Source: an uncultured Erythrobacter sp.
GTDB taxonomy: Bacteria; Pseudomonadota; Alphaproteobacteria; Sphingomonadales; Sphingomonadaceae
Reading direction: 5' to 3'
Length of the DNA stretch: 64,000 bases
Assembly (NCBI GenBank): GCA_947502305.1
Contig: CANMZA010000001.1
Coordinates: forward strand, 620,001-684,000
This document shows, one piece after another, positions 1 through 7,570 of the stretch (the first letter of the stretch is position 1; every line of letters starts with the position of its first letter). Made by a program: the position numbers and the translations under genes. The notes beneath the pieces were generated by a model. The model was not told the DNA's origin and did not search any database. It saw only the letters and a program-made list of their open reading frames with translations.

Positions 1-899
1 ATCGGCTGGGCCTGCCGCGCACCGCCATTCGCGGATACACAATGCCCGGTTTCGGCACCTCGGATGAGACGAAGAGCAATGCGTGGAAATTGATGGAAGC
101 ATTCGGCATCACCGCGCAAGAGATCGACATCAAACCCGCCGCCGCGCGCATGCTCGAAGATATGGGCCACCCTTATTCCAAGGGCGAGCCGGTCTATGAT
201 GTGACGTTCGAAAATGTCCAAGCGGGCCTGCGCACCGATTATCTGTTCCGTATTGCGGGCCAGCATGGCGGTTTTGTCGTGGGCACGGGCGATCTTAGTG
301 AATTGGCGCTGGGCTGGTGCACCTATGGCGTCGGCGATCACATGAGCCATTACGGCGTCAATTCCGGCGTGCCTAAGACGCTGATCCGCTATCTCATCCG
401 CTGGACGGTGGAGACACAGCAATTCACCGATGCCTGCGCCGATGTGCTCATGGCGGTCTATGACACGGTGATCTCACCCGAATTGGTGCCCGCGGGCGAA
501 GATGGCGCGATCCAGAGCACGGAAGAGAAAATCGGGCCGTATGAGCTCAACGATTTCTTCCTCCACCACACGATCCGATATGGTCAGCGTCCCGGAAAGA
601 TCGCGTTTCTGGCCTATCACGCATGGCGCGATGCGCAGGCGGGCGAATGGCCAGCGGGCTTCCCAGAGGCGCGCAAGAACCAATATGATTTGGCCGAAAT
701 TGCAGGCTGGCTTGAGCTGTTCTTGAAACGCTTCTTTGGTTTTTCTCAATTCAAACGCAGCGCCATTCCCAATGGGCCAAAAGTCAGCTCGCAAGGCGCA
801 TTGTCACCGCGCGGCGATTGGCGCGCGCCGTCCGATGCAGTGGCGGATGTGTGGGTGGAGGAATTGAAAGCAGCTCTGCCGCCGATGTCTAAGGATTAA
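1..899 (+). CDS. nadE: Glutamine-dependent NAD(+) synthetase, C-terminal part (partial)
   Basis: The reading frame is open from the window edge (first full codon at position 3), so only about 298 C-terminal residues are present. They form the synthetase half of the large glutamine-dependent NAD synthetase, which amidates nicotinic acid adenine dinucleotide using ATP and ammonia from an N-terminal amidase domain lying outside the window. Recognisable family stretches are PGFGTSDETKSNAW near the visible start and GTGDLSELALGW followed by CTYGVGDHMSHYGVN, which are the deamido-NAD/ATP site region. The protein is cytosolic. The gene stands alone on this strand; the next genes run toward it from the other side. 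Confidence 0.9.
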   Translation, partial: RLGLPRTAIRGYTMPGFGTSDETKSNAWKLMEAFGITAQEIDIKPAAARMLEDMGHPYSKGEPVYDVTFENVQAGLRTDYLFRIAGQHGGFVVGTGDLSELALGWCTYGVGDHMSHYGVNSGVPKTLIRYLIRWTVETQQFTDACADVLMAVYDTVISPELVPAGEDGAIQSTEEKIGPYELNDFFLHHTIRYGQRPGKIAFLAYHAWRDAQAGEWPAGFPEARKNQYDLAEIAGWLELFLKRFFGFSQFKRSAIPNGPKVSSQGALSPRGDWRAPSDAVADVWVEELKAALPPMSKD

Positions 900-936
900 G
901 GGGCAGGGCTAGCGGGGCTGGGGCTAAGCAAATCAG

Positions 937-1332
937 TCAGGCGGCGTTTTGATAAGGCCGCCTGAGCCAGCGCATGGCATCAATTTTGCCATCGAAGAAA
1001 TCGACCTCAAGCCCGTCGCTTAGGCGCTTATATTGCAGCTTTACCAGCGCAGAAGCGCCATGAAGCGCAACCCGCGAAAGGCCATATTGCCGCGACGCGA
1101 TCAGATGATCGCGAATGGCGTCGCCGGTTTCCCGTGATTGCGCCACAAACCCGTCCATCGCGCCCATGACATGGATGGGTCGGCCTTCTTTGGTGAGGGG
1201 GTAAGCGCCTTTGTTCAATTCAACGATAAACGCCTGCATCCCGGCCAAATCCCAAAGGCCGGAGATGGAGAAATACAGCTCATTATGAATCAAATCATTC
1301 GAGACGCTGGATATTGGTTTGAGCGATTCCAT
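937..1332 (-). CDS. SpoIIAA-like / STAS-fold protein, copy 2
   Basis: A 131-residue soluble protein of unknown function. The start MESLKPISS was preferred over an ATG 78 nt further upstream because the upstream one lies inside the preceding gene. The C-terminal half has a pattern (SALVKLQYKRLSDGLE then FFDGKIDAMRWLR) that matches the neighbouring gene (STLVKQQFRRVSAALE then FFSEKAAALAWLR), so the two are tandem paralogues 13 nt apart and probably one transcript. The alpha/beta pattern resembles SpoIIAA-like or SEC14/STAS domains. I see no catalytic motif. Confidence 0.7.
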   Translation of the reverse strand: MESLKPISSVSNDLIHNELYFSISGLWDLAGMQAFIVELNKGAYPLTKEGRPIHVMGAMDGFVAQSRETGDAIRDHLIASRQYGLSRVALHGASALVKLQYKRLSDGLEVDFFDGKIDAMRWLRRPYQNAA

Positions 1333-1345
1333 AGGTGATCCGTCC

Positions 1346-1723
1346 TCAACCGCGCAGCCATGCAAGCGCGGCGGCTTTTTCTGAGAAAAATTGACATTCA
1401 AGCGCGGCACTGACGCGGCGGAATTGTTGTTTCACCAATGTTGATGACACCAGCAAAGCCATGCGGGTCACACCGACGCGCGCGGAATTTTCCTGCGATA
1501 GGCGCATCTTTTCCGCCAGATCGCGCGGTTGCACCGCAAATTCGCGCAAATCGCCCAGCACGCGGAAGCCTTTGGCGTCGTCGATAAACGGTTTGGCGGC
1601 TTGAAACAGAGCGCCCTGAAGCTCAGCCACTTTGCCATCAGTCCAAAGGCCAGCGGCCGACCAATGCACTTCGCGGGCGCCATCATTGCGCGACACGGTA
1701 AAAGTGGGGGCGAGCGTTTCCAT
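1346..1723 (-). CDS. SpoIIAA-like / STAS-fold protein, copy 1
   Basis: A 125-residue soluble protein, the upstream member of a tandem paralogous pair (see 937-1332). Alternating beta strands and helices, with a C-terminal AALAWLRG end, suggest the small SpoIIAA-like fold used by regulatory or lipid-binding STAS relatives. There is no signal peptide or membrane segment. The gene follows the glutathione S-transferase gene on the same strand after a 33-nt gap, so the four reverse-strand genes 3363 to 937 may form one transcript. No phosphorylatable serine motif typical of anti-sigma antagonists is recognisable, so a partner-switching role is only a guess. Confidence 0.7.
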   Translation of the reverse strand: METLAPTFTVSRNDGAREVHWSAAGLWTDGKVAELQGALFQAAKPFIDDAKGFRVLGDLREFAVQPRDLAEKMRLSQENSARVGVTRMALLVSSTLVKQQFRRVSAALECQFFSEKAAALAWLRG

Positions 1724-1756
1724 GAGCTTACCATCGGGTAAAAGCGTAAAATTATC

Positions 1757-2416
1757 CTAAAGCGCTTGCTCGCGGTTCGGCCCGAGGTGGATTGCCGCAT
1801 CCCCGGCGGCCCACGGCGTAAATTTGGGCATGATCGCGGCAAATAAAGGCGATGCCAAATGCCCGGCAAGCCACGGGTGCAAATGCGGCAGATCAGCGGC
1901 ATCGAACCATGCGCGGTCATGATTGGCGAATTGGCGGATGAAGGGGAACAATGCGATATCAGCGAGGGTGCGGCGCGCGCCGCAAAGCTGGCCGTGCGGC
2001 GCCAATATCGCGTCCAATTCGCGCAGGATCGTCAGCCCTTCGGCACGGTGATCGATCGCGGCGCTGTCTGTTTCATGCTCGTAACGGTTTGGGTATTTAT
2101 ACCGGTCGAGGTGATGTTTAAACGGCCCATCAGCCCGCCCGATCAGCGACACATTGTCCCCCGCCAGCCACCCTTCGAGATCGTTCTGGCGCAGCGCCCA
2201 GCGCATAATCGCGATGCTTTCATCCAGCACTGTGTCATCGGGTAGCACCAAAACCGGCACCGTCGCCTTTGCCGAAGCCTGCGCCAATTGCGGTGGTTTC
2301 TTCGCCAGTTTTACCTCGCGCAGTTCCACCGTGAACCCCGCGATCCACAAGGCCATCCGCGCGCGCATCGCATAGGGGCAGCGGCGAAAGGAATAGAGGA
2401 TCGGGAGCGGGTTCAT
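1757..2416 (-). CDS. Glutathione S-transferase-like protein
   Basis: 219 residues with the thioredoxin-fold start LYSFRRCPYAMRARMAL, in which CPY occupies the position of the glutathione-activating residue in Cys-type (omega/YfcG-like) GSTs. It continues with VPVLVLPDDTVLDESIAIM, the cis-Pro and Glu-Ser glutathione-binding loop, and a helical C-terminal domain. Family members conjugate or transfer thiols from glutathione. The start was placed at the ATG that overlaps the stop of the upstream trhO gene by four bases (ATGA, 2413-2416), which implies translational coupling. A longer upstream start would lie inside trhO. Confidence 0.85.
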   Translation of the reverse strand: MNPLPILYSFRRCPYAMRARMALWIAGFTVELREVKLAKKPPQLAQASAKATVPVLVLPDDTVLDESIAIMRWALRQNDLEGWLAGDNVSLIGRADGPFKHHLDRYKYPNRYEHETDSAAIDHRAEGLTILRELDAILAPHGQLCGARRTLADIALFPFIRQFANHDRAWFDAADLPHLHPWLAGHLASPLFAAIMPKFTPWAAGDAAIHLGPNREQAL

Positions 2417-3363
2417 TTGGCTTTCGTTTTGGCCGATCCGGCGCGCGCCGCTTCGCGTTCCCGCGCCAATGCGTTTTGCCTTTGCCGCTCTGCATAACGC
2501 GCGCGCTGGCTTTCCGTTTTTTCGCCAATACAGGCGGGGCAACTGATCCCTTCGGCAAAATCTTCATGCGCCATATCAGCCGCATCGACCGGGCGGCGGC
2601 AGGCGCGGCACAATCCATATTCGCCCGGGACAAGGCCGTGGCGCACGGTCACGCGTTCATCAAAGACAAAGCATTCCCCTTCCCACAGGCTTTGTTCTTC
2701 GGGCACATTTTCGAGATATTTGAGGATGCCGCCTTTCAAATGGAACACATCCTCGACCCCTTCGCCGCGCAGGAAACTGGTCGATTTTTCGCAGCGTATG
2801 CCGCCAGTGCAAAACATCGCGACCTTTTTCTTCCCGCTCAGCAATTCGTCCCGGTGGTCGCGAAACCAAGCGGGAAAATCGCGAAAGCTGGCCGTTTCTG
2901 GATCGACTGCGCCCTTGAATGTGCCAACCCCGACCTCGTAATTGTTGCGCGTGTCGATCACGATAGTGTCAGGATCGCTGATCAAAGCGTTCCAATCCAT
3001 CGGATCGACATAACGCCCGACGCTGGCGGTGGGATCAACCTGCGGCTGGCCCATTGTGACGATTTCGCGTTTGAGGCGCACTTTCAGCCGGTTGAACGGC
3101 ATTTCCGGCGCGGAGGAGTATTTGACGTCAAATTCTGCGCAGCCGGGAATAGTGCGGATATGGTCCAGCACCGCCGCGATGCCTTCGGAGGAGGCGGCAA
3201 TGGTGCCGTTGATCCCTTCGGGCGCGAGCAAAATAGTGCCCGTTGCGCCTGCTGCCTCAGCGGCGGCGAAGAGCGGTTCTTTCAATGCCGCCGGATCATC
3301 CAGCGGGGTAAAATTGTAAAGCGCGGCGACCTGGATGGGCGCGGATGCGGCGTGTTCAGACAT
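2413..3363 (-). CDS. trhO: tRNA uridine(34) hydroxylase TrhO (rhodanese-like, YceA family)
   Basis: 316 residues. An N-terminal ferredoxin-like domain (residues about 10-105, including LLAPEGINGTIA) precedes a rhodanese domain with the loop CTGGIRCEKS, where Cys185 is the active-site position. The C-terminal tail carries two CxxC pairs (CRAC and CPAC, about residues 252-280) followed by a basic, Ala/Arg-rich end. TrhO family proteins hydroxylate uridine at the wobble position of tRNA. Length and domain order fit bacterial members. The gene follows ilvE after 15 nt and is coupled to the GST gene by ATGA overlap. Confidence 0.93.
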   Translation of the reverse strand: MSEHAASAPIQVAALYNFTPLDDPAALKEPLFAAAEAAGATGTILLAPEGINGTIAASSEGIAAVLDHIRTIPGCAEFDVKYSSAPEMPFNRLKVRLKREIVTMGQPQVDPTASVGRYVDPMDWNALISDPDTIVIDTRNNYEVGVGTFKGAVDPETASFRDFPAWFRDHRDELLSGKKKVAMFCTGGIRCEKSTSFLRGEGVEDVFHLKGGILKYLENVPEEQSLWEGECFVFDERVTVRHGLVPGEYGLCRACRRPVDAADMAHEDFAEGISCPACIGEKTESQRARYAERQRQNALAREREAARAGSAKTKAK

Positions 3364-3378
3364 GTCTAAAATTCCGCC

Positions 3379-4467
3379 TCAAAGCCGCATCACCCAATCA
3401 TGTTTATCGGCGATGCGTCCATGTTGAAGGCCGACCAGTTTTTCGCGCATTTTCATCGCCATTTGACCAATGCCGCCGGTGCCAATTGTGAACTCGCCAT
3501 CGGGGGAAGCGACTGTGCCAACCGGGGTAACCACCGCCGCCGTGCCGCAGGCGAGCGTTTCGAGCAATTCGCCGCTTTCCGCCTCTTCGCGCCATTGGTC
3601 GATCGAATAAGGTTCTTCGCGCAGCGTCAGCCCTTCTTCACGCAGCATTTCGATCAGGCTGTCGCGGGTGATGCCGGGCAGGATTGTCCCCGTTAGCGGC
3701 GGGGTAATCACGCTGCCGTCGCGGCGCACGAAAAACAGGTTCATGCCGCCCAGTTCTTCGACCCATTTGTGTTCAGCGGCATCAAGGAACACGACTTGGT
3801 CGCACCCTTTTTCGATCGCCTCTGCTTGCGGGACGAGCGATGCCGCATAATTGCCGCCGGTTTTTGCCGCGCCAGTGCCGCCAATCGCCGCGCGCACATG
3901 GTTTTGCGAAACCCAGATTTTGACCGGGTTCACGCCGCCTTTAAAATAGCTGCCCGAAGAGCAGATGATGACGACAAATTTGTATTGCGTGGCCGGACGG
4001 ACGCCCAAAAACGCCTCTGATGCGAACATGAAGGGGCGGATATAGAGCGAGCCGCCATCTACATTTGGCATCCACTTCGCATCGGTTTTGACCGCCAGCC
4101 GCACCGCTTCTAAAAACAAGTCTTCCGGCAATTCCGGCATCGCCATCCGCCGCGCGCTGGCGTTAAAACGTTCCGCATTTGCGCGCGGGCGAAACATCGC
4201 CAGACCGCCATCAGCATGCGGAAAAGCCTTCATCCCCTCAAAGATTTCCTGCGCATAATGCAGCACGCTTGATGCCGGATCGAGCGGGATTGGCTGCCTC
4301 GGCCCGATTTGCGCCGAATGCCATCCGCCTTTTTCCTCATCATAATCAATCGTGACCATGTGATCGGTGAAGACCGTGCCAAAGCCGGGATCGGCAACGG
4401 CGGCCTCGCGCGCAGCGTCGGAAGTAGGGGCGGGGTGCGGGATCGTCTCAAATTGCATGAGGTGCAA
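3379..4467 (-). CDS. ilvE: Branched-chain-amino-acid aminotransferase
   Basis: 362 residues of fold-type IV PLP aminotransferase, long (BCAT/eukaryote-like) subfamily. It transfers amino groups between Leu, Ile or Val and 2-oxoglutarate. The PLP lysine is Lys202 in GAAKTGGNYA; LHYAQEIFEGMKAF near residue 70 and EELGGMNLFFV are family signatures, and the phosphate-cup threonine region is LACGTAAVVTPVG near the end. An alternative ATG lies three codons in (MQFETIPH). The gene heads the reverse-strand run ilvE-trhO-GST-STAS pair. Confidence 0.93.
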   Translation of the reverse strand: MHLMQFETIPHPAPTSDAAREAAVADPGFGTVFTDHMVTIDYDEEKGGWHSAQIGPRQPIPLDPASSVLHYAQEIFEGMKAFPHADGGLAMFRPRANAERFNASARRMAMPELPEDLFLEAVRLAVKTDAKWMPNVDGGSLYIRPFMFASEAFLGVRPATQYKFVVIICSSGSYFKGGVNPVKIWVSQNHVRAAIGGTGAAKTGGNYAASLVPQAEAIEKGCDQVVFLDAAEHKWVEELGGMNLFFVRRDGSVITPPLTGTILPGITRDSLIEMLREEGLTLREEPYSIDQWREEAESGELLETLACGTAAVVTPVGTVASPDGEFTIGTGGIGQMAMKMREKLVGLQHGRIADKHDWVMRL

Positions 4468-4720
4468 TTACTGGGCAGTGCAAATCAGGGCAAGTCTTGT
4501 GTTTGCATCTGGCCGGGCAGCGGGTTGGACCGCGGTTTGGGCAGTTTTTTCGCGTTCCGACTGCCTATTTCAGGCCGGAACGGATGATTATGACGTGGGA
4601 AAAGATTTAAACAAGACTTGTATGGCGCGGGGTCACCCGGCACAAATTGACGCAAGAGGCGCGGTACACGCGGCTCCCGGCCCCCGGTGAAACGCGATGG
4701 GTCTTAGCTTTAATAGCGCG
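4468..4720. other. Intergenic region between ilvE and the small RNA
   Basis: A 250-base non-coding stretch between the reverse-strand ilvE start and the forward RNA element at 4721. No open frame is convincing. It must hold the ilvE promoter and the promoter of the forward RNA. A TTGACG hexamer lies near 4648 but has no good -10 partner, and TTTAATAG at 4710-4717 could serve as a -10-like element just ahead of the RNA. Neither is firm. Confidence 0.4.
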
Positions 4721-4735
4721 AAAGGAGGTGATCCG

Positions 4736-4792
4736 ATGTCTCATGGTTCAGTAGCGAGGTCGGTGAAGATCCCTACGGAGCATATTCGGTAA
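4736..4792 (+). CDS. Possible 18-residue peptide with a maximal Shine-Dalgarno
   Basis: ATG at 4736 opens an 18-codon frame (peptide MSHGSVARSVKIPTEHIR) that stops at TAA 4790-4792 inside the first hairpin. GGAGG ends 7 nt before the ATG, and the complementarity to the 16S tail is 14 nt long, far more than a normal ribosome site. The peptide matches nothing I recognise. Either it is translated, as a leader or dual-function sRNA peptide, or the match is there for RNA-RNA pairing and the frame is incidental. Confidence 0.3.
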   Translation: MSHGSVARSVKIPTEHIR

Positions 4793-4847
4793 CGTCCTTA
4801 CCGAGTGAGGTTTCGTGAGCGGCTCTTTACGGCCGCTGACCATGAAA

Positions 4848-4884
4848 GGGCTGTTTTCCGTTCGCGGAAAACAGCCCTTTTTTT
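4848..4884 (+). terminator. Intrinsic terminator of the small RNA
   Basis: A perfect 13-bp stem (GGGCTGTTTTCCG with its complement) closes on a TTCG loop and is followed by T7 at 4878-4884. On the reverse strand the same hairpin is followed by TTTC, so it may also end the lipoprotein transcript arriving from 4927. Confidence 0.9.
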
Positions 4885-4926
4885 GTCGGGTTTGTTAACG
4901 CGCACCATTTGGCGCGCGAGGCCGCA

Positions 4927-5502
4927 TTATCTACAATCTTCGATCACTCGGCTGACCTCTACCCATGCGGGCAGGTACAGCGTGCGTTCGCCCTCTACGC
5001 CGACGGCAAAACGCCCCTTGGTGATCGCCATTGCATCGAGCAATGGGTCGCGGGCCGAAAGTGTCGCGGCGACGATTGCGCGGCCTGCAACGGGCGATGC
5101 TTGCAATTGGCGGTTCACGGTTTCGGCGGTCACACTCATCGCGCGGGTTGCTGATGCCTGCCCTGTGGATGGTGATGTAGTGACGCGCGCCAGACCGATT
5201 TGGCCCCCGGCGCAGCGGATTAGAAACACCGGGTCGCGCGGCGAAGTGCCATAGATCGCCAGCGTCTCGCCCGGCTCAGAAGCATAGGTCCAGTCACCCG
5301 GCGTCTGCGGTGCGTCGAGATAGCTGTCATAAACCGGCTCTTGCACAACAGGCGGCAGGGGAGCTGGTGCAGGCGTCGGTGTCGGTGCGGGTTGCTGGAC
5401 CGGCGGCGGTGTCGGTGCGGGCGGCTCAGATGCGGGAATGCAAGCGGCAAGGCCAAAGGTCAGCGCGAGCGCCCCGGCGGCATGGAAATAGGTGGCTTTC
5501 AT
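4927..5502 (-). CDS. Predicted lipoprotein, function unknown
   Basis: 191 residues starting MKATYFHAAG, a lipoprotein signal peptide ending in the lipobox LAAC with Cys21 as the lipidated residue. A Pro/Ala/Gln-rich linker (about residues 25-55) precedes a globular domain of about 130 residues containing FLIRCAGGQIGLAR and ending VSRVIEDCR, so two cysteines may form a disulfide. It is probably anchored in the outer membrane facing the periplasm. The start was chosen for the signal peptide; a longer frame upstream would run into the divergent tlyA start. No named family is recognised. Confidence 0.8.
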   Translation of the reverse strand: MKATYFHAAGALALTFGLAACIPASEPPAPTPPPVQQPAPTPTPAPAPLPPVVQEPVYDSYLDAPQTPGDWTYASEPGETLAIYGTSPRDPVFLIRCAGGQIGLARVTTSPSTGQASATRAMSVTAETVNRQLQASPVAGRAIVAATLSARDPLLDAMAITKGRFAVGVEGERTLYLPAWVEVSRVIEDCR

Positions 5503-5536
5503 GCAGGCGTAATGCGCGCTATCGGCTGAAGGGTCC

Positions 5537-6376
5537 ATGACCAAATCGAAGCAAAACCCCAAAAAAAACGCTGGATCAGGCCAGTCGGGCGAAAGCTCAG
5601 CGGAGCAGTCCGTTAAGCGCCCGCAAAAGCAACTGGGCAAATTGGCCAAGAAGCGCGCCGATCATCTCTTGGTCGAACGCGGCCTTGCCGAAAGCCGAAC
5701 CCGTGCGCAGGCTTTGATCATGGCGGGGGTGGTGTTTGTGGGCGAGGTGAAAGTCGAAAAATCCGGTCAACAGGTCGCTCAAGACGCGGCGCTGGATGTG
5801 CGCGGGCGCGATCATCCTTGGGTCAGCCGCGGCGGGATCAAATTGGCGCATGCTTTGGAGCATTTCGGCCTGGACCCGGCGGGCGCGACGGCAATGGATA
5901 TCGGATCATCGACCGGCGGTTTTACCGACGTGCTGCTGACGCATGGCGCGGGCCGCGTTTTTGCGGTGGATAGCGGCACCAACCAACTGGCGTGGAAACT
6001 GCGCCAAGATCCGCGCGTCACCGTTTTGGAACAGACCAGCGCCCGGATTTTGACCCGCGAACAGATTGATGCGCCCTGCGATTGGGTTGTGTGCGATGCG
6101 AGCTTTATTGGTCTTGCCAAAGTGCTCGAAGTGCCGCTGCAATTGGCCGCGCCGACATGCCGGTTGGTGGCCCTGATCAAACCGCAATTCGAAGTCGCCA
6201 AAGCCGAAGTGGGCAAGGGCGGCGTTGTCCGTGATGCGGATTTGCACATCCGCGTCCAAGGCGAAGTTCGTGAATGGTTAGAGGGGCTTGGTTGGGACGT
6301 TGAAGGGATAGTCGAAAGCCCGATCACCGGCCCCCAAGGCAATGTCGAATTTCTGATCAGCGCCGCAAGGTCTTAA
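5537..6376 (+). CDS. tlyA: TlyA-family rRNA 2'-O-methyltransferase
   Basis: 279 residues: a Lys/Ser-rich N-terminal tail (1-38), an S4 RNA-binding domain (KKRADHLLVERGLAESR), then an FtsJ-like SAM methyltransferase domain with SRGGIKLAHALEHF, MDIGSSTGGFTDVLL (the SAM-binding loop) and ALIKPQFEV. TlyA enzymes methylate cytidine ribose in 16S and 23S rRNA; some relatives were first described as haemolysins. An A8 run at 5561-5568 lies in the N-terminal tail. The gene is divergent from the lipoprotein gene (34-bp gap) and overlaps its convergent neighbour by four bases (TTAA). Confidence 0.9.
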   Translation: MTKSKQNPKKNAGSGQSGESSAEQSVKRPQKQLGKLAKKRADHLLVERGLAESRTRAQALIMAGVVFVGEVKVEKSGQQVAQDAALDVRGRDHPWVSRGGIKLAHALEHFGLDPAGATAMDIGSSTGGFTDVLLTHGAGRVFAVDSGTNQLAWKLRQDPRVTVLEQTSARILTREQIDAPCDWVVCDASFIGLAKVLEVPLQLAAPTCRLVALIKPQFEVAKAEVGKGGVVRDADLHIRVQGEVREWLEGLGWDVEGIVESPITGPQGNVEFLISAARS

Positions 6377-7125
6377 CCCAAATCCATCCCGCCAATTTTC
6401 GCGTCCAGATCAATCGGGATCGATGACAGGACCTCTACGCCGCTCGCCTTTTCATAACCGTCTTCGCCGTGCTGAGCGACCAATTCCGCCTGGCGCGCAT
6501 CGCGGCCCCGCAGCAATTCGGCGATCTCTTCGCGGTACAGCGCCACCATCGCGGTGACGAAACGGTTCACGCAATCATCCTCTTTCGTATGATCAACGTC
6601 GAAATCGGGCAGATGATCAATCATCACCTCAGCCGGGTAGAGAAATTCATTGGTGACATAGCGGTTCACCGAAAACCAGCTGCGCGGGATGCCCAGAGTG
6701 TTGATCGACAGGCCGATCACATGGGTGACATGGGCTTTGGCTTCTTCGCCCTGCGGCGGCCAAACTTTTGGCTCCAACCCTTCTGGCAATTGCGTGCGGT
6801 GCAGAAACAGGTGGAAATGGCCGTGCTCGTCTTCTTCGCGGCTGCCCGGGGCGTGGACGTGATAATACCAGCGCGCTTTGCAAAATTGGTCGCGCGCGTC
6901 GGCCTTTGGATAATGGGTCCAGAAATTCGCGCCGTCCTCTGGCACCACGCGCAGCATGAGCGGGCGTTGTTCCTGCGCCATCTGCGTGATGGTTTCGATG
7001 ACAATATGCGCGGCCTCCACCTCAGTCATTGGCGAGTTACGGGGTTGGCGGGCGCCTTCTGTTGATGATGGGCCTTTTGCGCCGTCTGTTGCGCCGTCTG
7101 TTGTTGTGCTTGCTGTGGTGGTCAT
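6373..7125 (-). CDS. Conserved hypothetical protein (DUF6969-like)
   Basis: 250 residues, soluble. The first 32 residues are Thr/Ala/Gly-rich and low complexity, so an internal ATG (residue 33, 7029) is a possible true start. The core carries QFCKARWYYHVHAP and DEHGHFHLFLHRT, with a cluster of His residues that looks like a metal or active site, and SINTLGIPRSWFSVNRYVTNE. I believe this is the uncharacterised DUF6969 family, from memory and unchecked. The stop overlaps that of tlyA (convergent TTAA). Confidence 0.7.
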   Translation of the reverse strand: MTTTASTTTDGATDGAKGPSSTEGARQPRNSPMTEVEAAHIVIETITQMAQEQRPLMLRVVPEDGANFWTHYPKADARDQFCKARWYYHVHAPGSREEDEHGHFHLFLHRTQLPEGLEPKVWPPQGEEAKAHVTHVIGLSINTLGIPRSWFSVNRYVTNEFLYPAEVMIDHLPDFDVDHTKEDDCVNRFVTAMVALYREEIAELLRGRDARQAELVAQHGEDGYEKASGVEVLSSIPIDLDAKIGGMDLG

Positions 7126-7242
7126 GGGAGGGGTTCTAGCGGGGTGCTGGTAAAGTTACAAAAGGGTATTTTGCGTCAAATTTCTGGGCGCGGCCTTGCG
7201 GCAAGCAATTGCGTAAAATCCAAATTTTCAGATTCCAGATAC

Positions 7243-7278
7243 AAAACGGCCGATGGCAACACATGCTGCCATCGGCCG
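7243..7278 (-). terminator. Intrinsic terminator after the Cys-rich lipoprotein gene
   Basis: A perfect 12-bp stem (CGGCCGATGGCA with its complement, arms 7247-7258 and 7267-7278, 8-nt loop). Read on the reverse strand it is followed by TTTTG, matching the end of the lipoprotein gene whose stop is at 7304. Confidence 0.85.
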
Positions 7279-7303
7279 AAATTGTTACGCTAAGGCGCGG
7301 TGC

Positions 7304-7570
7304 TTATTCAGCAGCGGCACAGCATGCAGCTGCACAGCAGCCTTCAGCGGCGCAGCAGCCTTCAGCAGCAGCACAGCAACCTTCAGCTGCACAGCAGCCT
7401 TCAGCTGCACAGCAGCCTTCAGCAGCTGCACAGCAGCCAGCTGCGCAATCAGCAACAGCAGTTGTATCAGCGTCAGTCGCAGCTTCGTCAGCAGGAGCTG
7501 AGCAAGCAGCAGTTGCAACAGCCAGGCCGCCAGCGACAGCGAGCATCGATGCAAAGTTGGTCTTTTTCAT
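7304..7570 (-). CDS. Small lipoprotein with Cys-Cys repeats
   Basis: 88 residues. MKKTNFASML starts a signal peptide ending ATAAC, with lipidated Cys23. After a short acidic spacer, residues 42-88 are almost only Ala, Glu, Gly and Cys: seven Cys-Cys pairs at 46/47, 53/54, 59/60, 65/66, 72/73, 78/79 and 83/84, spaced by AAEG or AAAEG, plus Cys42. The DNA is a run of imperfect 18-21 bp repeats. Such density suggests thiol metal binding (Cu, Zn or similar) or redox buffering at the envelope, by inference only. A strong terminator follows and an inverted repeat (7643-7677) lies upstream. The forward-strand frames here are shadows. Confidence 0.75.
   Translation of the reverse strand: MKKTNFASMLAVAGGLAVATAACSAPADEAATDADTTAVADCAAGCCAAAEGCCAAEGCCAAEGCCAAAEGCCAAEGCCAAACCAAAE

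Larger units (their letters stand above)
4721..4884 (+). ncRNA. Candidate small structured RNA with anti-anti-Shine-Dalgarno 5' end
   Basis: A stand-alone unit of about 164 nt. It begins with AAAGGAGGTGATCC (4721-4734), the exact complement of the last 14 nt of 16S rRNA (GGATCACCTCCTTT). Three hairpins follow: TCGGTAA/TTACCGA (4786-4804, 5-nt loop), AGCGGC/GCCGCT (4818-4837), and a perfect 13-bp stem with TTCG loop (4848-4877) followed by seven T. The last is a textbook intrinsic terminator. No long frame lies inside, only an 18-codon one (4736-4792). It could be an RNA that pairs with the ribosome, or a dual-function RNA. Function is inferred only. Confidence 0.5.

Noticed and set aside
2476..3369. 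297-codon forward frame opposite trhO
   Set aside because: TrhO on the reverse strand has full domain signatures; the opposite frame has no recognisable protein character.
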